Numbered from the stretch's first letter, positions 22,781 through 31,241 are shown. The stretch: 47,820 bases of DNA from JAIEPT01 sp038217425 (GCA_038217425.1 JBBQPM010000033.1:1-47820); one strand, 5' to 3'. A program made the numbers and translations. The notes: generated from the sequence alone by a model not told the origin.

Positions 22781-24007
22781 CTAGCTAAGAATCTTGGTCA
22801 CGACGCCCGAACCGACCGTCTTGCCGCCCTCGCGAATCGCGAAGCGAAGACCGTCGTCCATGGCGATCGGGGCTTCGGGCTGAAGCTCCACGGTCATCTT
22901 GATATTGTCGCCGGGCATACACATTTCCGCCTTGCTGCCATCGGATCCTTCCAGGCTCATGACGGAACCGGTGACATCGGTGGTACGGAAGTAAAACTGC
23001 GGGCGATAGTTCGCGAAGAAGGGCGTGTGTCGGCCTCCTTCTTCTTTCGAAAGGACGTAGACGTTGGCTTCGAATTTCGTATGCGGCTGGATCGAGCCCG
23101 GCTTGGCGAGAACCTGGCCGCGTTCGAGCTCCGTACGTTCGATGCCGCGCAGGAGAACGCCGACGTTGTCGCCCGCGATGCCGGAATCGAGCGTCTTGTT
23201 GAACATTTCGACGCCGGTGACGATGACTTTCTTCGGATCCTTGCGGAGGCCGATGATTTCGACTTCGTCGCCGACCTTGCATTTGCCGCGTTCGATACGA
23301 CCGGTGCCCACCGTGCCGCGCCCCTTGATCGAGAAGACGTCTTCAATGGACATGAGGAACGGCTTATCTTCTTCGCGAACCGGGTTCGGGATGTAGGTGT
23401 CGAGCGCGACGATGAGTTCGTCGATGCACTTGTTCGCTTCTTCGTCCTTGCCGGCCGAATCGAGTGCGGGCTTGGAGCAGCCGCGGACGATCGGGATTTC
23501 GTCGCCGGGGAAATCGTATTTCTTGAGGAGTTCGCGAAGTTCGAGTTCGACGAGGTCGAGGAGTTCGGGATCGTCGACGGTGTCGATCTTGTTCATGAAG
23601 ACGACAATACGGGGCACGCCGACCTGACGGGCGAGCAGGATATGCTCGCGGGTTTGGGGCATGGGGCCGTCGTTGGCGGCGACGACGAGGATGGCGCCGT
23701 CCATCTGGGCGGCGCCGGTGATCATGTTCTTGATATAGTCGGCGTGGCCCGGGCAATCGATGTGGGCATAATGCCGATTGGGGGATTCGTATTCGACGTG
23801 CGAGACGGCGATGGTCACCGTCTTGTTTTCGTCGCGGACGATGCCGCCCTTGGCGATTTCCGAGTAGCTCTTGAACTTCTCGATCTTGTTCTTCACCGCT
23901 TGCCGGGTCAAGATGGCGGCAGTCAAGGTGGTTTTGCCGTGATCGATATGCCCGATCGTGCCCACGTTGACGTGCGGTTTATTCCGTGTGAAAACTTCCT
24001 TAGCCAT
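22781..24007 (-). CDS. tuf: Elongation factor Tu
   Basis: 408 residues from the ATG at 24007, with GGAGG eight bases upstream. EF-Tu carries aminoacyl-tRNA to the ribosome with GTP. The G1 loop GHIDHGKT (19-26), DCPGH (84-88) and NKID (usually NKCD) are clear, as are domains 2 and 3. Switch I (about 48-68) is unusual. The nearly universal R-G-I-T-I is K-T-V-T-I, preceded by AKGGIVRDEN; the Mg-coordinating Thr is kept. Divergent switch I sequences are, to my memory, a planctomycete trait. Four tRNA genes immediately upstream reproduce the E. coli tufB operon. Confidence 0.97.
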   Translation of the reverse strand: MAKEVFTRNKPHVNVGTIGHIDHGKTTLTAAILTRQAVKNKIEKFKSYSEIAKGGIVRDENKTVTIAVSHVEYESPNRHYAHIDCPGHADYIKNMITGAAQMDGAILVVAANDGPMPQTREHILLARQVGVPRIVVFMNKIDTVDDPELLDLVELELRELLKKYDFPGDEIPIVRGCSKPALDSAGKDEEANKCIDELIVALDTYIPNPVREEDKPFLMSIEDVFSIKGRGTVGTGRIERGKCKVGDEVEIIGLRKDPKKVIVTGVEMFNKTLDSGIAGDNVGVLLRGIERTELERGQVLAKPGSIQPHTKFEANVYVLSKEEGGRHTPFFANYRPQFYFRTTDVTGSVMSLEGSDGSKAEMCMPGDNIKMTVELQPEAPIAMDDGLRFAIREGGKTVGSGVVTKILS

Positions 24008-24086
24008 CGTTCCTCCGCGTGAAAACAAATCCCGGCTCCATGGCCGGCCCAGTGTGATGAAAAACCACGAAGATCTACAGTCGCAA

Positions 24087-24159
<73 letters not shown>

Positions 24160-24239
24160 AGGGCGTCAGGAGGAATGTGATAGCGATTCCCCCGGACATC
24201 GCCCAGCGGAATCCGCGAAATCGCATTCGCAAGCGCCAA

Positions 24240-24312
24240 AGTGGGTGATGGGAGTTGAACCCACAACAGCTAGCTTGGAAGGCTAGCGCTCTGCCAATTG
24301 AGCTACACCCAC
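24240..24312 (-). tRNA. tRNA-Gly (anticodon TCC)
   Basis: The 73-base cloverleaf has the acceptor GTGGGTG / CACCCAC, the anticodon loop CTTCCAA in a CTAGC/GCTAG stem, and the T-loop TTCAACT. It corresponds to glyT. Confidence 0.96.
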
Positions 24313-24328
24313 GGGGCTGCAAAAAATT

Positions 24329-24411
24329 TGGGCAGGGAGGGATTTGAACCCCCGTAGAGTAAACTCGACAGGTTTACAGCCTGTTGCCTTTGGCCGCTCG
24401 GCCACCTACCC
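24329..24411 (-). tRNA. tRNA-Tyr (anticodon GTA)
   Basis: An 83-base class II tRNA with a long variable arm. The acceptor is GGGTAGG / CCTGCCC, the anticodon loop CTGTAAA in an ACAGG/CCTGT stem. It corresponds to tyrU. Confidence 0.95.
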
Positions 24412-24433
24412 GTTTGCTTCGTTTGCCGCCCCA

Positions 24434-24506
24434 AGCTAGCGGAGGGAATTGAACCCACAACCGCCGGTTTACAAAACCGGTGCTCTGCCAGTTGAGCTAC
24501 GCTAGC
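24434..24506 (-). tRNA. tRNA-Thr (anticodon TGT)
   Basis: The 73-base cloverleaf has the acceptor GCTAGCG / CGCTAGC and the anticodon loop TTTGTAA in a CCGGT/ACCGG stem. It is the first gene of the tRNA-tuf transcript and corresponds to thrU. Confidence 0.95.
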
Positions 24507-24520
24507 AGCTCAAAACCCCT

Positions 24521-24549
24521 ACTATAAGAACTCGCCGGTTCCGGTGCAA
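24521..24549 (-). promoter_or_regulatory. Promoter of the tRNA-tuf operon
   Basis: On the minus strand TTGCAC (24549-24544), a 17-base spacer and TATAGT (24526-24521) form a good sigma-70-type promoter 14 bases before tRNA-Thr(TGT). The bases between the -10 box and the tRNA are AGGGGTTTTGAGCT. Confidence 0.65.
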
Positions 24550-24705
24550 GCGAACTTGCCGGCATCGCAAACGACACGCGGGCTTCCTCGGGGGTTCGCA
24601 TTCATTCCGCGATGAATACCTTATGAAGACAGGACGGTGCGGACACCCCTGGCCCTCGATTCTGCTCAAGATTGCACGTCGGCGAACGAATAGGTTGGTA
24701 GAAGC

Positions 24706-24769
24706 GAAAGCCCAGGGACGGCTGTCCCTGGGGACGCACTTCCCAGGGACAGCCGTCCCTGGGCTTTCC
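24706..24769. repeat. Inverted pair of hairpin units, family 'AAAGCCCAGGGACGGCT'
   Basis: Two units, 24706-24735 and 24741-24769, are each self-complementary (CCCAGGGAC-GGCT-GTCCCTGGG type) and are inverted relative to each other around a short spacer. The pair ends 13 bases before the MFS gene start. The rest of the gap back to the tRNA promoter holds nothing else I recognise. Confidence 0.85.
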
Positions 24770-24782
24770 TAAAAGGAGACTT

Positions 24783-25973
24783 ATGCTTTCCCTGAAATTG
24801 GCGGTCATGATGGCCGGCTTCTTCTTGGGAGCCATTCCGTCGCTGATGGGCTCGATCCTGCCCGGACTGCGCAAATCGCTCGGCACGGACGAAAAAATCC
24901 TCCGCTGGCTCACCGTCGGATTTTTCGCCAGTCTCACGCTTTTCATGCCCGCGGTCGGGCAGCTGGTCGATCGCCAGCCGTCCAGCGAGACGTTTCTCAT
25001 CCTCGGTTCGCTCCTGTCAAGCCTGTTGCTCGTGGGACTCCTTCGAATCCGAGCGGCACTCCCGGCGTTTTTTCTCGCCATCGGTCTGGGCTTTTCGTTT
25101 GCCTGTTTATCGATGGGGACGATTTATCTGATGCCGCTCACGCTGGGGGGCAAGCCGTCGGAAGCGTTTAATCTCGGGTTCATTTCGGTGGCGCTGGGCG
25201 CGTTCACGGCGCATCTGATTTACCCGCCGCTGGAAAAACGCGCCGGGCTCAAGGCGGCAATCCTGACGGTCGCAGGGCTCTGCCTTTGGCCCGGTCTGGT
25301 CGCCATCTTTAATAAAAGCACGACGCCGGCTCTGGAAACGTCGGTCAACACCGCGTTTGAAACCTGGCGATTCTTGCTCATCCTGGGCGTCTTTCTGCTG
25401 TACTTCGTCGTCGAGATCACGCTGGAAATCTGGGTGGAACCGTACTTCAAGGACGCTGGCCGTGCCCACTGGCACCTGTTCGTATTTTGGTTCTGCTTCT
25501 TGCTGGGGCGATTCCTGGCGTACTGGTTTCACTTCAACGATCCGTGGTTTTACTGCCTGGCCGCGTTCCTGATCGCGGTGTTCCTGGGGAACTTGGCGGG
25601 GGACTTCAGCACGAACTCCACGCGCGTCTTCGGACTCCATCTGGCGGCCTTGTTTTTGGGCCCGCTATTTCCGGGCTTTTTGGGCATCATCAGCGAGGGC
25701 TACCCGCGTCGGCAGGCGGAGATGATCGGCTACGCGATGGCGCTGCAGGGGTTGGTATTCCTGGGGGTGCCGCGGCTCAAGGGGTTCGTGTCGAGCCAGT
25801 CGCCGCACCGGGTGTTCATCTTTGGCGCGTTCTGCAGCGTGGTGATGAGCGTGCTGATCATGATCGATCTGCTGAGCAAGGAACCGACGGCAGCGCCGCC
25901 GCCCACGCCGCGGAAACAAACACGACCGAGCGGTTCGCGAGCGGCTACAATAACGGCAGGAGGTTGGTCATGA
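24783..25973 (+). CDS. Major facilitator superfamily transporter-like membrane protein
   Basis: 396 residues with about 11-12 hydrophobic segments, preceded by AAAAGGAG at good distance. The start LAVMMAGFFLGAIPSLMGSILPGLRKSLG and the loop GQLVDRQPSSETFLIL (a variant of the MFS G-x-L-a-D-R loop 2-3 motif) suggest the MFS fold. No substrate can be named. The C-terminal ~25 residues (after MIDLLSKEPTAAPPP) are low-complexity. The stop overlaps the start of the hicB-like gene by ATGA, so the two may be translationally coupled. Confidence 0.75.
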   Translation: MLSLKLAVMMAGFFLGAIPSLMGSILPGLRKSLGTDEKILRWLTVGFFASLTLFMPAVGQLVDRQPSSETFLILGSLLSSLLLVGLLRIRAALPAFFLAIGLGFSFACLSMGTIYLMPLTLGGKPSEAFNLGFISVALGAFTAHLIYPPLEKRAGLKAAILTVAGLCLWPGLVAIFNKSTTPALETSVNTAFETWRFLLILGVFLLYFVVEITLEIWVEPYFKDAGRAHWHLFVFWFCFLLGRFLAYWFHFNDPWFYCLAAFLIAVFLGNLAGDFSTNSTRVFGLHLAALFLGPLFPGFLGIISEGYPRRQAEMIGYAMALQGLVFLGVPRLKGFVSSQSPHRVFIFGAFCSVVMSVLIMIDLLSKEPTAAPPPTPRKQTRPSGSRAATITAGGWS

Positions 25974-26167
25974 AGTTCAAGATTTCGCTGTTTCCGTCGG
26001 AGGAAGGTTTCGCGGTTTGTGTGCCGAGCTTGCCCGGTTGCTGGTCTCAAGGGGCCACGGAAGCGGAAGCACTGGAGAACATCGCGTCGGCCATTCACGA
26101 GTACCTCGAGGCGGAAATCGAGCCGAAGGATGGGGCCGAGGTCCGTGAGATCGAGGTAGCGGTCTAA
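25970..26167 (+). CDS. hicB: HicB-like antitoxin (orphan)
   Basis: 65 residues from the ATG at 25970, which has a perfect AGGAGG site. The sequence is a classic short HicB fold. It starts MKFKISLFPSEEGFAVCVPS, then LPGCWSQGATEAEALENI, then AIHEYLEAE. HicB neutralises the HicA mRNA interferase. No C-terminal DNA-binding domain is present, as in many short HicB proteins. Its start overlaps the transporter's stop by four bases. The gene after it looks like a HicA cut after about seven residues, so this antitoxin probably has no local toxin. Confidence 0.85.
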   Translation: MKFKISLFPSEEGFAVCVPSLPGCWSQGATEAEALENIASAIHEYLEAEIEPKDGAEVREIEVAV

Positions 26168-26169
26168 CC

Positions 26170-26319
26170 ATGCCAAAGATGCCGGGTGTTATTCTGCATG
26201 CGGTCAATAATGATGCAAGACCAGCGGGTGAGGTACTCCGAACCCCTGGGATAAACGCATGCGACCGCCGGATCCCAAGGGTTCGGAGTACCTCACCCGT
26301 TGGGCTTATGGCTGTCTAA
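26170..26319 (+). pseudogene. HicA toxin remnant interrupted by a hairpin repeat
   Basis: An ATG two bases after the hicB stop opens a 49-codon frame beginning MPKMPGV. That matches the usual first residues of HicA proteins (MPKIPGV-like). After that nothing resembles HicA: no G-SH-x-x-x catalytic His segment occurs, and codons from about 18 on read through the inverted repeat at 26225-26299. I interpret it as a toxin whose body was deleted or replaced. Confidence 0.5.
26225..26299. repeat. Inverted repeat, family 'CGGGTGAGGTACTCCGAACCC'
   Basis: Perfect 21-base arms (26225-26245 and 26279-26299) flank a 33-base spacer. A degenerate single arm of the family lies at 35819-35856. It sits inside the hicA remnant and before the convergent ceramidase-like gene. 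Confidence 0.88.
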
Positions 26320-26322
26320 TCC

Positions 26323-27747
26323 TCACTTCTTCGCCGCCAACTCCGCGGTCATCGCTAACAACTCCGCCAACATCCGGTCGGATGCGGTCCGCTCCAGGCG
26401 GTTGGTGCCGAGCCAGGTTTCGTAGCCCCCCAGTTCGTGCTGTGCCGGCGACGGCAGATAGCCGTAGTAGCCGTGGGCGAGCGACACGAGCCAGGTCTTC
26501 TTGATCGGACTCTTCGCCTTGTACTCCAGTCCGATGTCGCAAAAAACCTCGCACGGCATGGTTGCCAGCGCGACATCGCCGATGCGGAATGCCTGGAGCG
26601 GCATCTTGATCTGGGCGGGATTCTGCGCGACCGTGGTCACTCGGCGGGCGTAGATCGCAGGGAGATTGCGCTTGATGGCGACTTTCTCCGGGTCCGCGAG
26701 CGTCGTCTTGGCCCATTCGAGCATCTCGGGGCTGGGTCGACGCGTGCCGATCGGCGGTTCGCGGTAACGGGCGTCGAGCGTCACGTCCGCGCGATAGGAG
26801 AGCTTGCCCAGCGCGGCCACGACTTTCTGGGCCAGGTCGTCGGCGATGAGATTCATTTGTTCGTACGGCTTTCGCCTGGGGCGTTTGCCGAGCAGGTCGT
26901 TGTTGTTGATGTCGCCGCTGGTGCCGTTGGCCATCATGGCAACGAAGGGCGGCGTCTGACGGTCCGCCTGGAGCAACTCGGCGATGCGGTTGGCATAGAC
27001 GCCGAAATAGTCGGCGGAGATGTGCCCGTCGCCGACGCCCCCCACGTAGTGAAGCGAATAAGTCGAGAAGAGGGCAATCGGTTTGCCCCCCGGTTCGCGG
27101 ACCGCGAAGAACGGCAACTCGGGATCGGTGGGCCCGGCCGGCTTGACCAGGTGAGGCCCGCTCCCGGGATTCGTCTTCACCTTGTCGAACGTGCCGAACG
27201 GGTTCGCGGGCATCGTCCCTTCCTTCAAAAACCATCGGCGATTGAAGACGTGCTCGGGCGCCTGGATGCTGCCCCAGGCGATCTCCGCGGGACGCAGATG
27301 ATTGAGCGCGCGCTTCACGCCGTCAACGATGCGGCGCGATACGAAGCGCTGATACTCGTCCATGACGTGCGTGATCATGCGCGAGTCTTTGCCCAGCACG
27401 CTCGACGCGGAGTGCGTGTGCGTGCCGCAGATCAGGACGTGCGATGGCGGGACGCCAAGATCTTTCTCGATCAGCGACCGCGCGTCCTCGCTGACTTGTT
27501 GATGGACGCCCAGCAAATCGCAGACGACGAAGACGAGCTTGGTTTTGCCGTCGTCGAGGACGAGACAGCGGGCGTAAAGTTCGTCGTGGATGTGGGTCGA
27601 AGGGGACGGGACGAAGCCGCCGACGATGTCGTTACCCAGCGGGGGCGTGATATTGCTGGTCGCGGCGCCGGCGCGGAAGGTCTGCCCCCACAGCGACGAG
27701 GCGCCGAGCCCAACCAGGAACCATGTGAAGAACACGTGACGAATCAT
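26323..27747 (-). CDS. Secreted neutral/alkaline ceramidase-like protein (N-terminal domain only)
   Basis: 474 residues with a signal peptide (MIRHVFFTWFLVGLGASSLWGQ). The body matches the catalytic domain of neutral ceramidases: FRAGAATSNITPPLG at the start, VFVVCDLLG, and the zinc-binding segment ICGTHTHSASSV. Later come LFSTYSLHYVGG and MMANGTSGDINNN, equivalent to the G-x-x-G-D-v-s-p region. Ceramidases cleave ceramide to sphingosine and fatty acid. The many planctomycete members lack the C-terminal domain and their substrates are unknown, so the reaction is not assured. The gene converges with the hicAB locus and diverges from the amidotransferase gene. A paralogue forms the second half of the protein at 41767-43875. 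Confidence 0.85.
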   Translation of the reverse strand: MIRHVFFTWFLVGLGASSLWGQTFRAGAATSNITPPLGNDIVGGFVPSPSTHIHDELYARCLVLDDGKTKLVFVVCDLLGVHQQVSEDARSLIEKDLGVPPSHVLICGTHTHSASSVLGKDSRMITHVMDEYQRFVSRRIVDGVKRALNHLRPAEIAWGSIQAPEHVFNRRWFLKEGTMPANPFGTFDKVKTNPGSGPHLVKPAGPTDPELPFFAVREPGGKPIALFSTYSLHYVGGVGDGHISADYFGVYANRIAELLQADRQTPPFVAMMANGTSGDINNNDLLGKRPRRKPYEQMNLIADDLAQKVVAALGKLSYRADVTLDARYREPPIGTRRPSPEMLEWAKTTLADPEKVAIKRNLPAIYARRVTTVAQNPAQIKMPLQAFRIGDVALATMPCEVFCDIGLEYKAKSPIKKTWLVSLAHGYYGYLPSPAQHELGGYETWLGTNRLERTASDRMLAELLAMTAELAAKK

Positions 27748-27904
27748 ACATTAACTCCAGAGCAAGTGACCCGACCTGCTTGTCGTTATACTTTGAGTTC
27801 CCACGCCGGAGAACCGAATTTCCCAATTCGGCCGGCAATTGTGAAATTCCTCACGAGTCCGATCTGGCATGATGGTTGCCCCTCGTGGAGGCAGAGGAGA
27901 CGAA

Positions 27905-28696
27905 ATGTGCGCATTACTCGGAATGGATTTCAACATGCCGGTCTTCGCCGGCTTCTCGTTCCGCGAGTTCGGGCGGTGGAGTGAAGAGAATGCCGACGGC
28001 TGGGGCCTGGCCTGGTATCCCGACCGCTCGGCTTCGCTGATTAAAGAGCCCGTGAAGTGGCGCTCCAGTCCGCACATGCAATTCCTCAATACCTACCAGC
28101 AAAACAGCTCGCGCATCTACATCGCCCACGTGCGCCATCGCACCATCGGCGGCACTCCGACCCATGCCGACACGCACCCGTTCCTCCGCGAATGCAATGG
28201 CCGGGATTACACCTTCGCGCACAACGGCACGATTCTCCAGGCCGAGACCGTGCTCCCCGTCGAGCGGTTTCGGCCCATGGGGGGCACCGATTCCGAACGC
28301 CTGTTTTGCCATCTCCTGGGCAAGCTCGAAGCCACAGGTCAGCTCCCGCTCGAAACCGAAGACCACTGGCGAAAACTGCACGACACCCTGCGCGAACTCA
28401 ATCGCTTCGGCAAACTCAACTGCCTCTTCTCCGACGGCGAACGGCTCTTCTGCTACCGTGACATCAACGGGTGGAAGTCGCTCATGGCCCATCGCCTCGC
28501 GCTGCACGGCGACGGGTCGCAGCCTTTCGAAGATCCGAATGTGAAAATTCAAGTCGCGGGCAAGGCGCTGCAGTTCGGCACCGTCATCGCCACGCATCCG
28601 CTCAACGAAAAGGGCTGGTCGCCGCTCCATCCGGGCGAGTTGTTGGTATTGCAGGGAGGCCAGCCGCGGTTCTCATGTCACCCGGCCATGGCGTAG
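27905..28696 (+). CDS. Class II glutamine amidotransferase (YafJ/EgtC-like)
   Basis: 263 residues from the ATG at 27905, with AGAGGAG at ideal spacing. Cys2 becomes the N-terminal nucleophile after Met removal (MCALLGMDFN). Further Ntn-amidotransferase features are HVRHRTIGGTPTHADTHPF, FAHNGTI (oxyanion Asn-Gly) and GTDSERLF. Such single-domain proteins hydrolyse an amide, commonly glutamine or a gamma-glutamyl bond; the physiological substrate here is unknown. It is divergent from the ceramidase-like gene and ends ten bases before a paired hairpin repeat. No partner synthetase domain is adjacent. Confidence 0.87.
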   Translation: MCALLGMDFNMPVFAGFSFREFGRWSEENADGWGLAWYPDRSASLIKEPVKWRSSPHMQFLNTYQQNSSRIYIAHVRHRTIGGTPTHADTHPFLRECNGRDYTFAHNGTILQAETVLPVERFRPMGGTDSERLFCHLLGKLEATGQLPLETEDHWRKLHDTLRELNRFGKLNCLFSDGERLFCYRDINGWKSLMAHRLALHGDGSQPFEDPNVKIQVAGKALQFGTVIATHPLNEKGWSPLHPGELLVLQGGQPRFSCHPAMA

Positions 28697-28705
28697 CGCG
28701 CGAAA

Positions 28706-28761
28706 TCCGAGCCGGAAGCGTCTGCGACGATCTGATACGTCGCTGACGCTTCCGGCTCGGA
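28706..28761. repeat. Paired hairpin repeat, family 'GAGCCGGAAGCGTCAGCGACG' (second copy)
   Basis: Arms 28706-28729 and 28738-28761 are inverted copies with one mismatch in 24 bases and an eight-base spacer. It lies between convergent genes, as does the related element at 623-687. Confidence 0.87.
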
Positions 28762-28775
28762 AACACGATGCGCCG

Positions 28776-29213
28776 CTACGCTCCAGTCATCAACCGGTCG
28801 AGCGCATGGATGTGAATTCGGCAGTTGGGCAGCAGCCGGGTGCGAATCAGGGAGCGGCATTCTTCCGGAAGCTTCGCATCGTTGAGGGCGCCTTCGTAGG
28901 CGTTGATACCGTGCTCTTCGCCTTCCTTGAGCGCCTTGAACGCCGCGGTTTTTCCGAAGACTTTCGCCGTCCCTTCGACGGCCTTGGCGAAGACTCCCCA
29001 AACGCCGGAAGTTTCGTCCGGTTGACCGCCGAGTCGTTGGATGTGGTTGCGAATCTCCTGGGCGGCGGCCTGGTGGTCGGAGCGCAGCTCTTGCAATGTC
29101 ATCGCTACGGGTTCTCCTTCGGTCTTGGCGATCGCCTGGGCGTACGTTTCCGACGCCGCCACTTCGCCGCGGAGGAAGGAATTGAGCGTGTCGAGCGTTT
29201 CTTGACTTTCCAT
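28776..29213 (-). CDS. PA2169-family four-helix-bundle (DUF2383, ferritin-like) protein
   Basis: 145 residues, soluble, with no signal peptide. The sequence is helical, with TLNSFLRGEVAASETYAQAI, RSDHQAAAQEIRNHIQRLGG and GEEHGINAYEGALND segments. These carry the paired Glu/His positions of ferritin-like bundles that bind two metals. DUF2383 proteins are often seen with stress-response genes. The next gene upstream on the same strand encodes another four-helix protein (DUF4142), with a terminator hairpin between them, so they are neighbours with separate transcripts. Function is unproven, but metal binding is likely. Confidence 0.82.
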   Translation of the reverse strand: MESQETLDTLNSFLRGEVAASETYAQAIAKTEGEPVAMTLQELRSDHQAAAQEIRNHIQRLGGQPDETSGVWGVFAKAVEGTAKVFGKTAAFKALKEGEEHGINAYEGALNDAKLPEECRSLIRTRLLPNCRIHIHALDRLMTGA

Positions 29214-29250
29214 GACAAGGTCTCCTCAAAACACAGAAATGAGAGGCAAA

Positions 29251-29280
29251 CGAAAGAGCCGGGACGGACGGTCCCGGCTC
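29251..29280 (-). terminator. Intrinsic terminator after the DUF4142 gene
   Basis: A ten-base perfect stem GAGCCGGGAC / GTCCCGGCTC with a five-base loop lies 16 bases after the stop. On the minus strand TTTCGTTTG follows. Confidence 0.75.
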
Positions 29281-29295
29281 GAGGAAAGGCTTTGG

Positions 29296-29817
29296 TTACT
29301 TGGGAGCGTTTTTGAGCAATGCGATGGCTTGTTCGCGATGATGACGCAACGGCCCGACGTGGGCGCTGGCGAACTTGCTCACGTCGTTGCTCGTTTGGCG
29401 TTTGACCTGCCCTTCAAAGTTCGCGATGCCCTTATCGTGATTCTGAATGACCCATTTGAGATACGCGACGTCGAATTCGCTTCCTTCTTTCTTGAACAAG
29501 TCGGCGATCTGATCGCGGTATGCGGGATCGAATTCGGCGGCGAGGTTGACTTTGCGATCCTTGAGAAGCAGTCCGATCGCTTCGAAGCACCTCTGATGTT
29601 CCTTGATCATGTGGTTCGCAAGATTGCGCACATCTTCGCGGGTCGCGCGCTTCGACGCCTTTTTGCCGACGTCGATTTCCGCATTGAGGAAGGAGACGGC
29701 CTGAACGAGGAATTGTTCGTCCCCTTTTCGCGTCGCGTCATTTTCCTGCGCGTGGCTTAGATTGCTGAAGAAGGCCAGGGAAAATACGACGGCGCACGCA
29801 GAAGTCATTCGAAACAT
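29296..29817 (-). CDS. Exported DUF4142 (ferritin-like) protein
   Basis: 173 residues. The signal peptide MFRMTSACAVVFSLAFFSNLSHAQ targets it to the periplasm. The rest is the DUF4142 four-helix bundle: DEQFLVQAVSFLNAEIDVGKK, LANHMIKEHQRCFEAI, FDVAYLKWVIQNHDKGIANF and PLRHHREQAIALL. The His and Glu residues in the helices could bind metal. DUF4142 proteins are widespread exported proteins of unknown role. The pairing with the cytoplasmic DUF2383 protein downstream is suggestive of a shared stress function (inference). Confidence 0.87.
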   Translation of the reverse strand: MFRMTSACAVVFSLAFFSNLSHAQENDATRKGDEQFLVQAVSFLNAEIDVGKKASKRATREDVRNLANHMIKEHQRCFEAIGLLLKDRKVNLAAEFDPAYRDQIADLFKKEGSEFDVAYLKWVIQNHDKGIANFEGQVKRQTSNDVSKFASAHVGPLRHHREQAIALLKNAPK

Positions 29818-29939
29818 TGGGCAACTCCTTTGAATGAGATGGGTTTTCCAGCTTCACTCAAAGGCAAACCGCGCGCCGCGTCGGGACGAACGGTTTTTGC
29901 GTCACGAGCCTTTGCAGATCCGCGGAGGTCATGGCCTGC

Positions 29940-31241
29940 CTACTTCTTTTCCCATAAAGGCTTGAACGACTCCTCCTTGCCGCGATGCTGCGCCAGCGCG
30001 TCCATCAGGATGAGCAGCGCCTGGCAACGTTCGCGGTAGAGTTCCAGCGGATCGTCGCGGCCTTCGAGTCGGCCCACGCGGTCGAGTTTTTGCTTGAAGC
30101 TCTTTTCGTCCCAGGCGACGCCGAGCTCGCGGACGCGCTGTTCGAGCTTGGGGAGTGCATCCGCGAGTTGGCGGTTGCTGTCGGCGTCGATGGCGCAGGG
30201 GACTTGTTTGTAGACCTGGAGCTTGCGCTTCTTGCGCGGCGCCGACGCGTTTTTGGGTTCGTAGAGAAGTTGCCAGGCGAGTAAGCCAAGGCCCGCCAGG
30301 AGCGTGATGCCTCCCAACGCGAATGCGGGGATCACCAGTTCGTGCCAGTTTTCACTCCGGGCGTAGATCGCGCCCAGGAGCAGTACGATGCCCACGCCGA
30401 GCAAGATTGGGGCCCAGGGCAACTCGCGTACCTGGGCGCCCAGACCGGGGCCTGGTTCTTCTTTGACTTCCGATTTACGTCCTTTGCCGGGTTTGACGCG
30501 AATGACGACGGCGGTGATGTTGTCGGGCCCGCCTTGCATGTTGGCCATGTGGATCAACATTCGGCTCGCGTCTTCGGGCGTCAGGGCGCTGAGCACGGCG
30601 CCGATTTGTTTGTCCGGGACCGGACCGCTGAGGCCGTCGCTGCAGAGAACGTAGGCGTCGCCGGGCTGAATCGGATGCGGTCCTTCGACGTCGACCTGCA
30701 CGGAGGGTTCCGGGCCGAGCGAGCGGACGATGACGTTGGAGGGGACGCCGGAAATTTCCTCGGGGGAAACCTTTTGCCGACGCGCGAGTTCCCAGACGAG
30801 GCTGTGATCGAAGCTGAGTTGTTCGATGACGCCGTTGCGCACGCGGTAGACTCGGCTATCGCCGACGTGCCCGATCCAGGCGCCGTCGGCGCGCAAGACG
30901 AGGGCGCTGCCGGTGGTGCCCATGCCGGCGAACTCGGGATTTTGCTGGCCCTTGGAGTGGATCGTCTCGTTGGCTTCGATGAACGATTTGTTGAGGGCGT
31001 TGCCGGTGCCCTCGCCGATATATTTTGAGTAGGAATGCGGAATGGTATCGGCGGCGATTTTGCTGGCGAGTTCGCCGACAGCGTGGGCGCCCATGCCGTC
31101 GGCGACGACGAAGACGTGCCCCCGGGAGGCGAATTGCTCCGAATCCTTGGCCGGCAAGATGGCGAACGCATCTTGATTGTGACTACGGCGCACGCCGACA
31201 TCGCTCCGACTTGCGAACTCGAAATCGTCGAATCCTATCAC
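29940..31241 (-). CDS. PP2C-type Ser/Thr protein phosphatase with membrane anchor
   Basis: 433 residues, using GTG at 31241. An AGGAGG site lies eight bases upstream, and a GTG at 31250 overlaps that site and so is unlikely. Residues ~1-250 are a complete PPM/PP2C domain: SDVGVRRSHNQDAF, VVADGMGAH (metal-binding Asp-Gly), GTTGSALVL, GHVGDSRVYR, CSDGLSG and GGPDNITAVV. Two membrane segments follow (PILLGVGIVLLLGAIYA and LVIPAFALGGITLLAGLGLL). Last comes a charged helical cytoplasmic tail of ~110 residues. It would reverse Hanks-type kinase phosphorylation; no kinase is in the window. Confidence 0.92.
   Translation of the reverse strand: MIGFDDFEFASRSDVGVRRSHNQDAFAILPAKDSEQFASRGHVFVVADGMGAHAVGELASKIAADTIPHSYSKYIGEGTGNALNKSFIEANETIHSKGQQNPEFAGMGTTGSALVLRADGAWIGHVGDSRVYRVRNGVIEQLSFDHSLVWELARRQKVSPEEISGVPSNVIVRSLGPEPSVQVDVEGPHPIQPGDAYVLCSDGLSGPVPDKQIGAVLSALTPEDASRMLIHMANMQGGPDNITAVVIRVKPGKGRKSEVKEEPGPGLGAQVRELPWAPILLGVGIVLLLGAIYARSENWHELVIPAFALGGITLLAGLGLLAWQLLYEPKNASAPRKKRKLQVYKQVPCAIDADSNRQLADALPKLEQRVRELGVAWDEKSFKQKLDRVGRLEGRDDPLELYRERCQALLILMDALAQHRGKEESFKPLWEKK

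Noticed and set aside
24783..25973. Nucleoside-specific or sugar-specific transporter name for the MFS gene
   Set aside because: Only general fold features are visible; no substrate motif can be supported.
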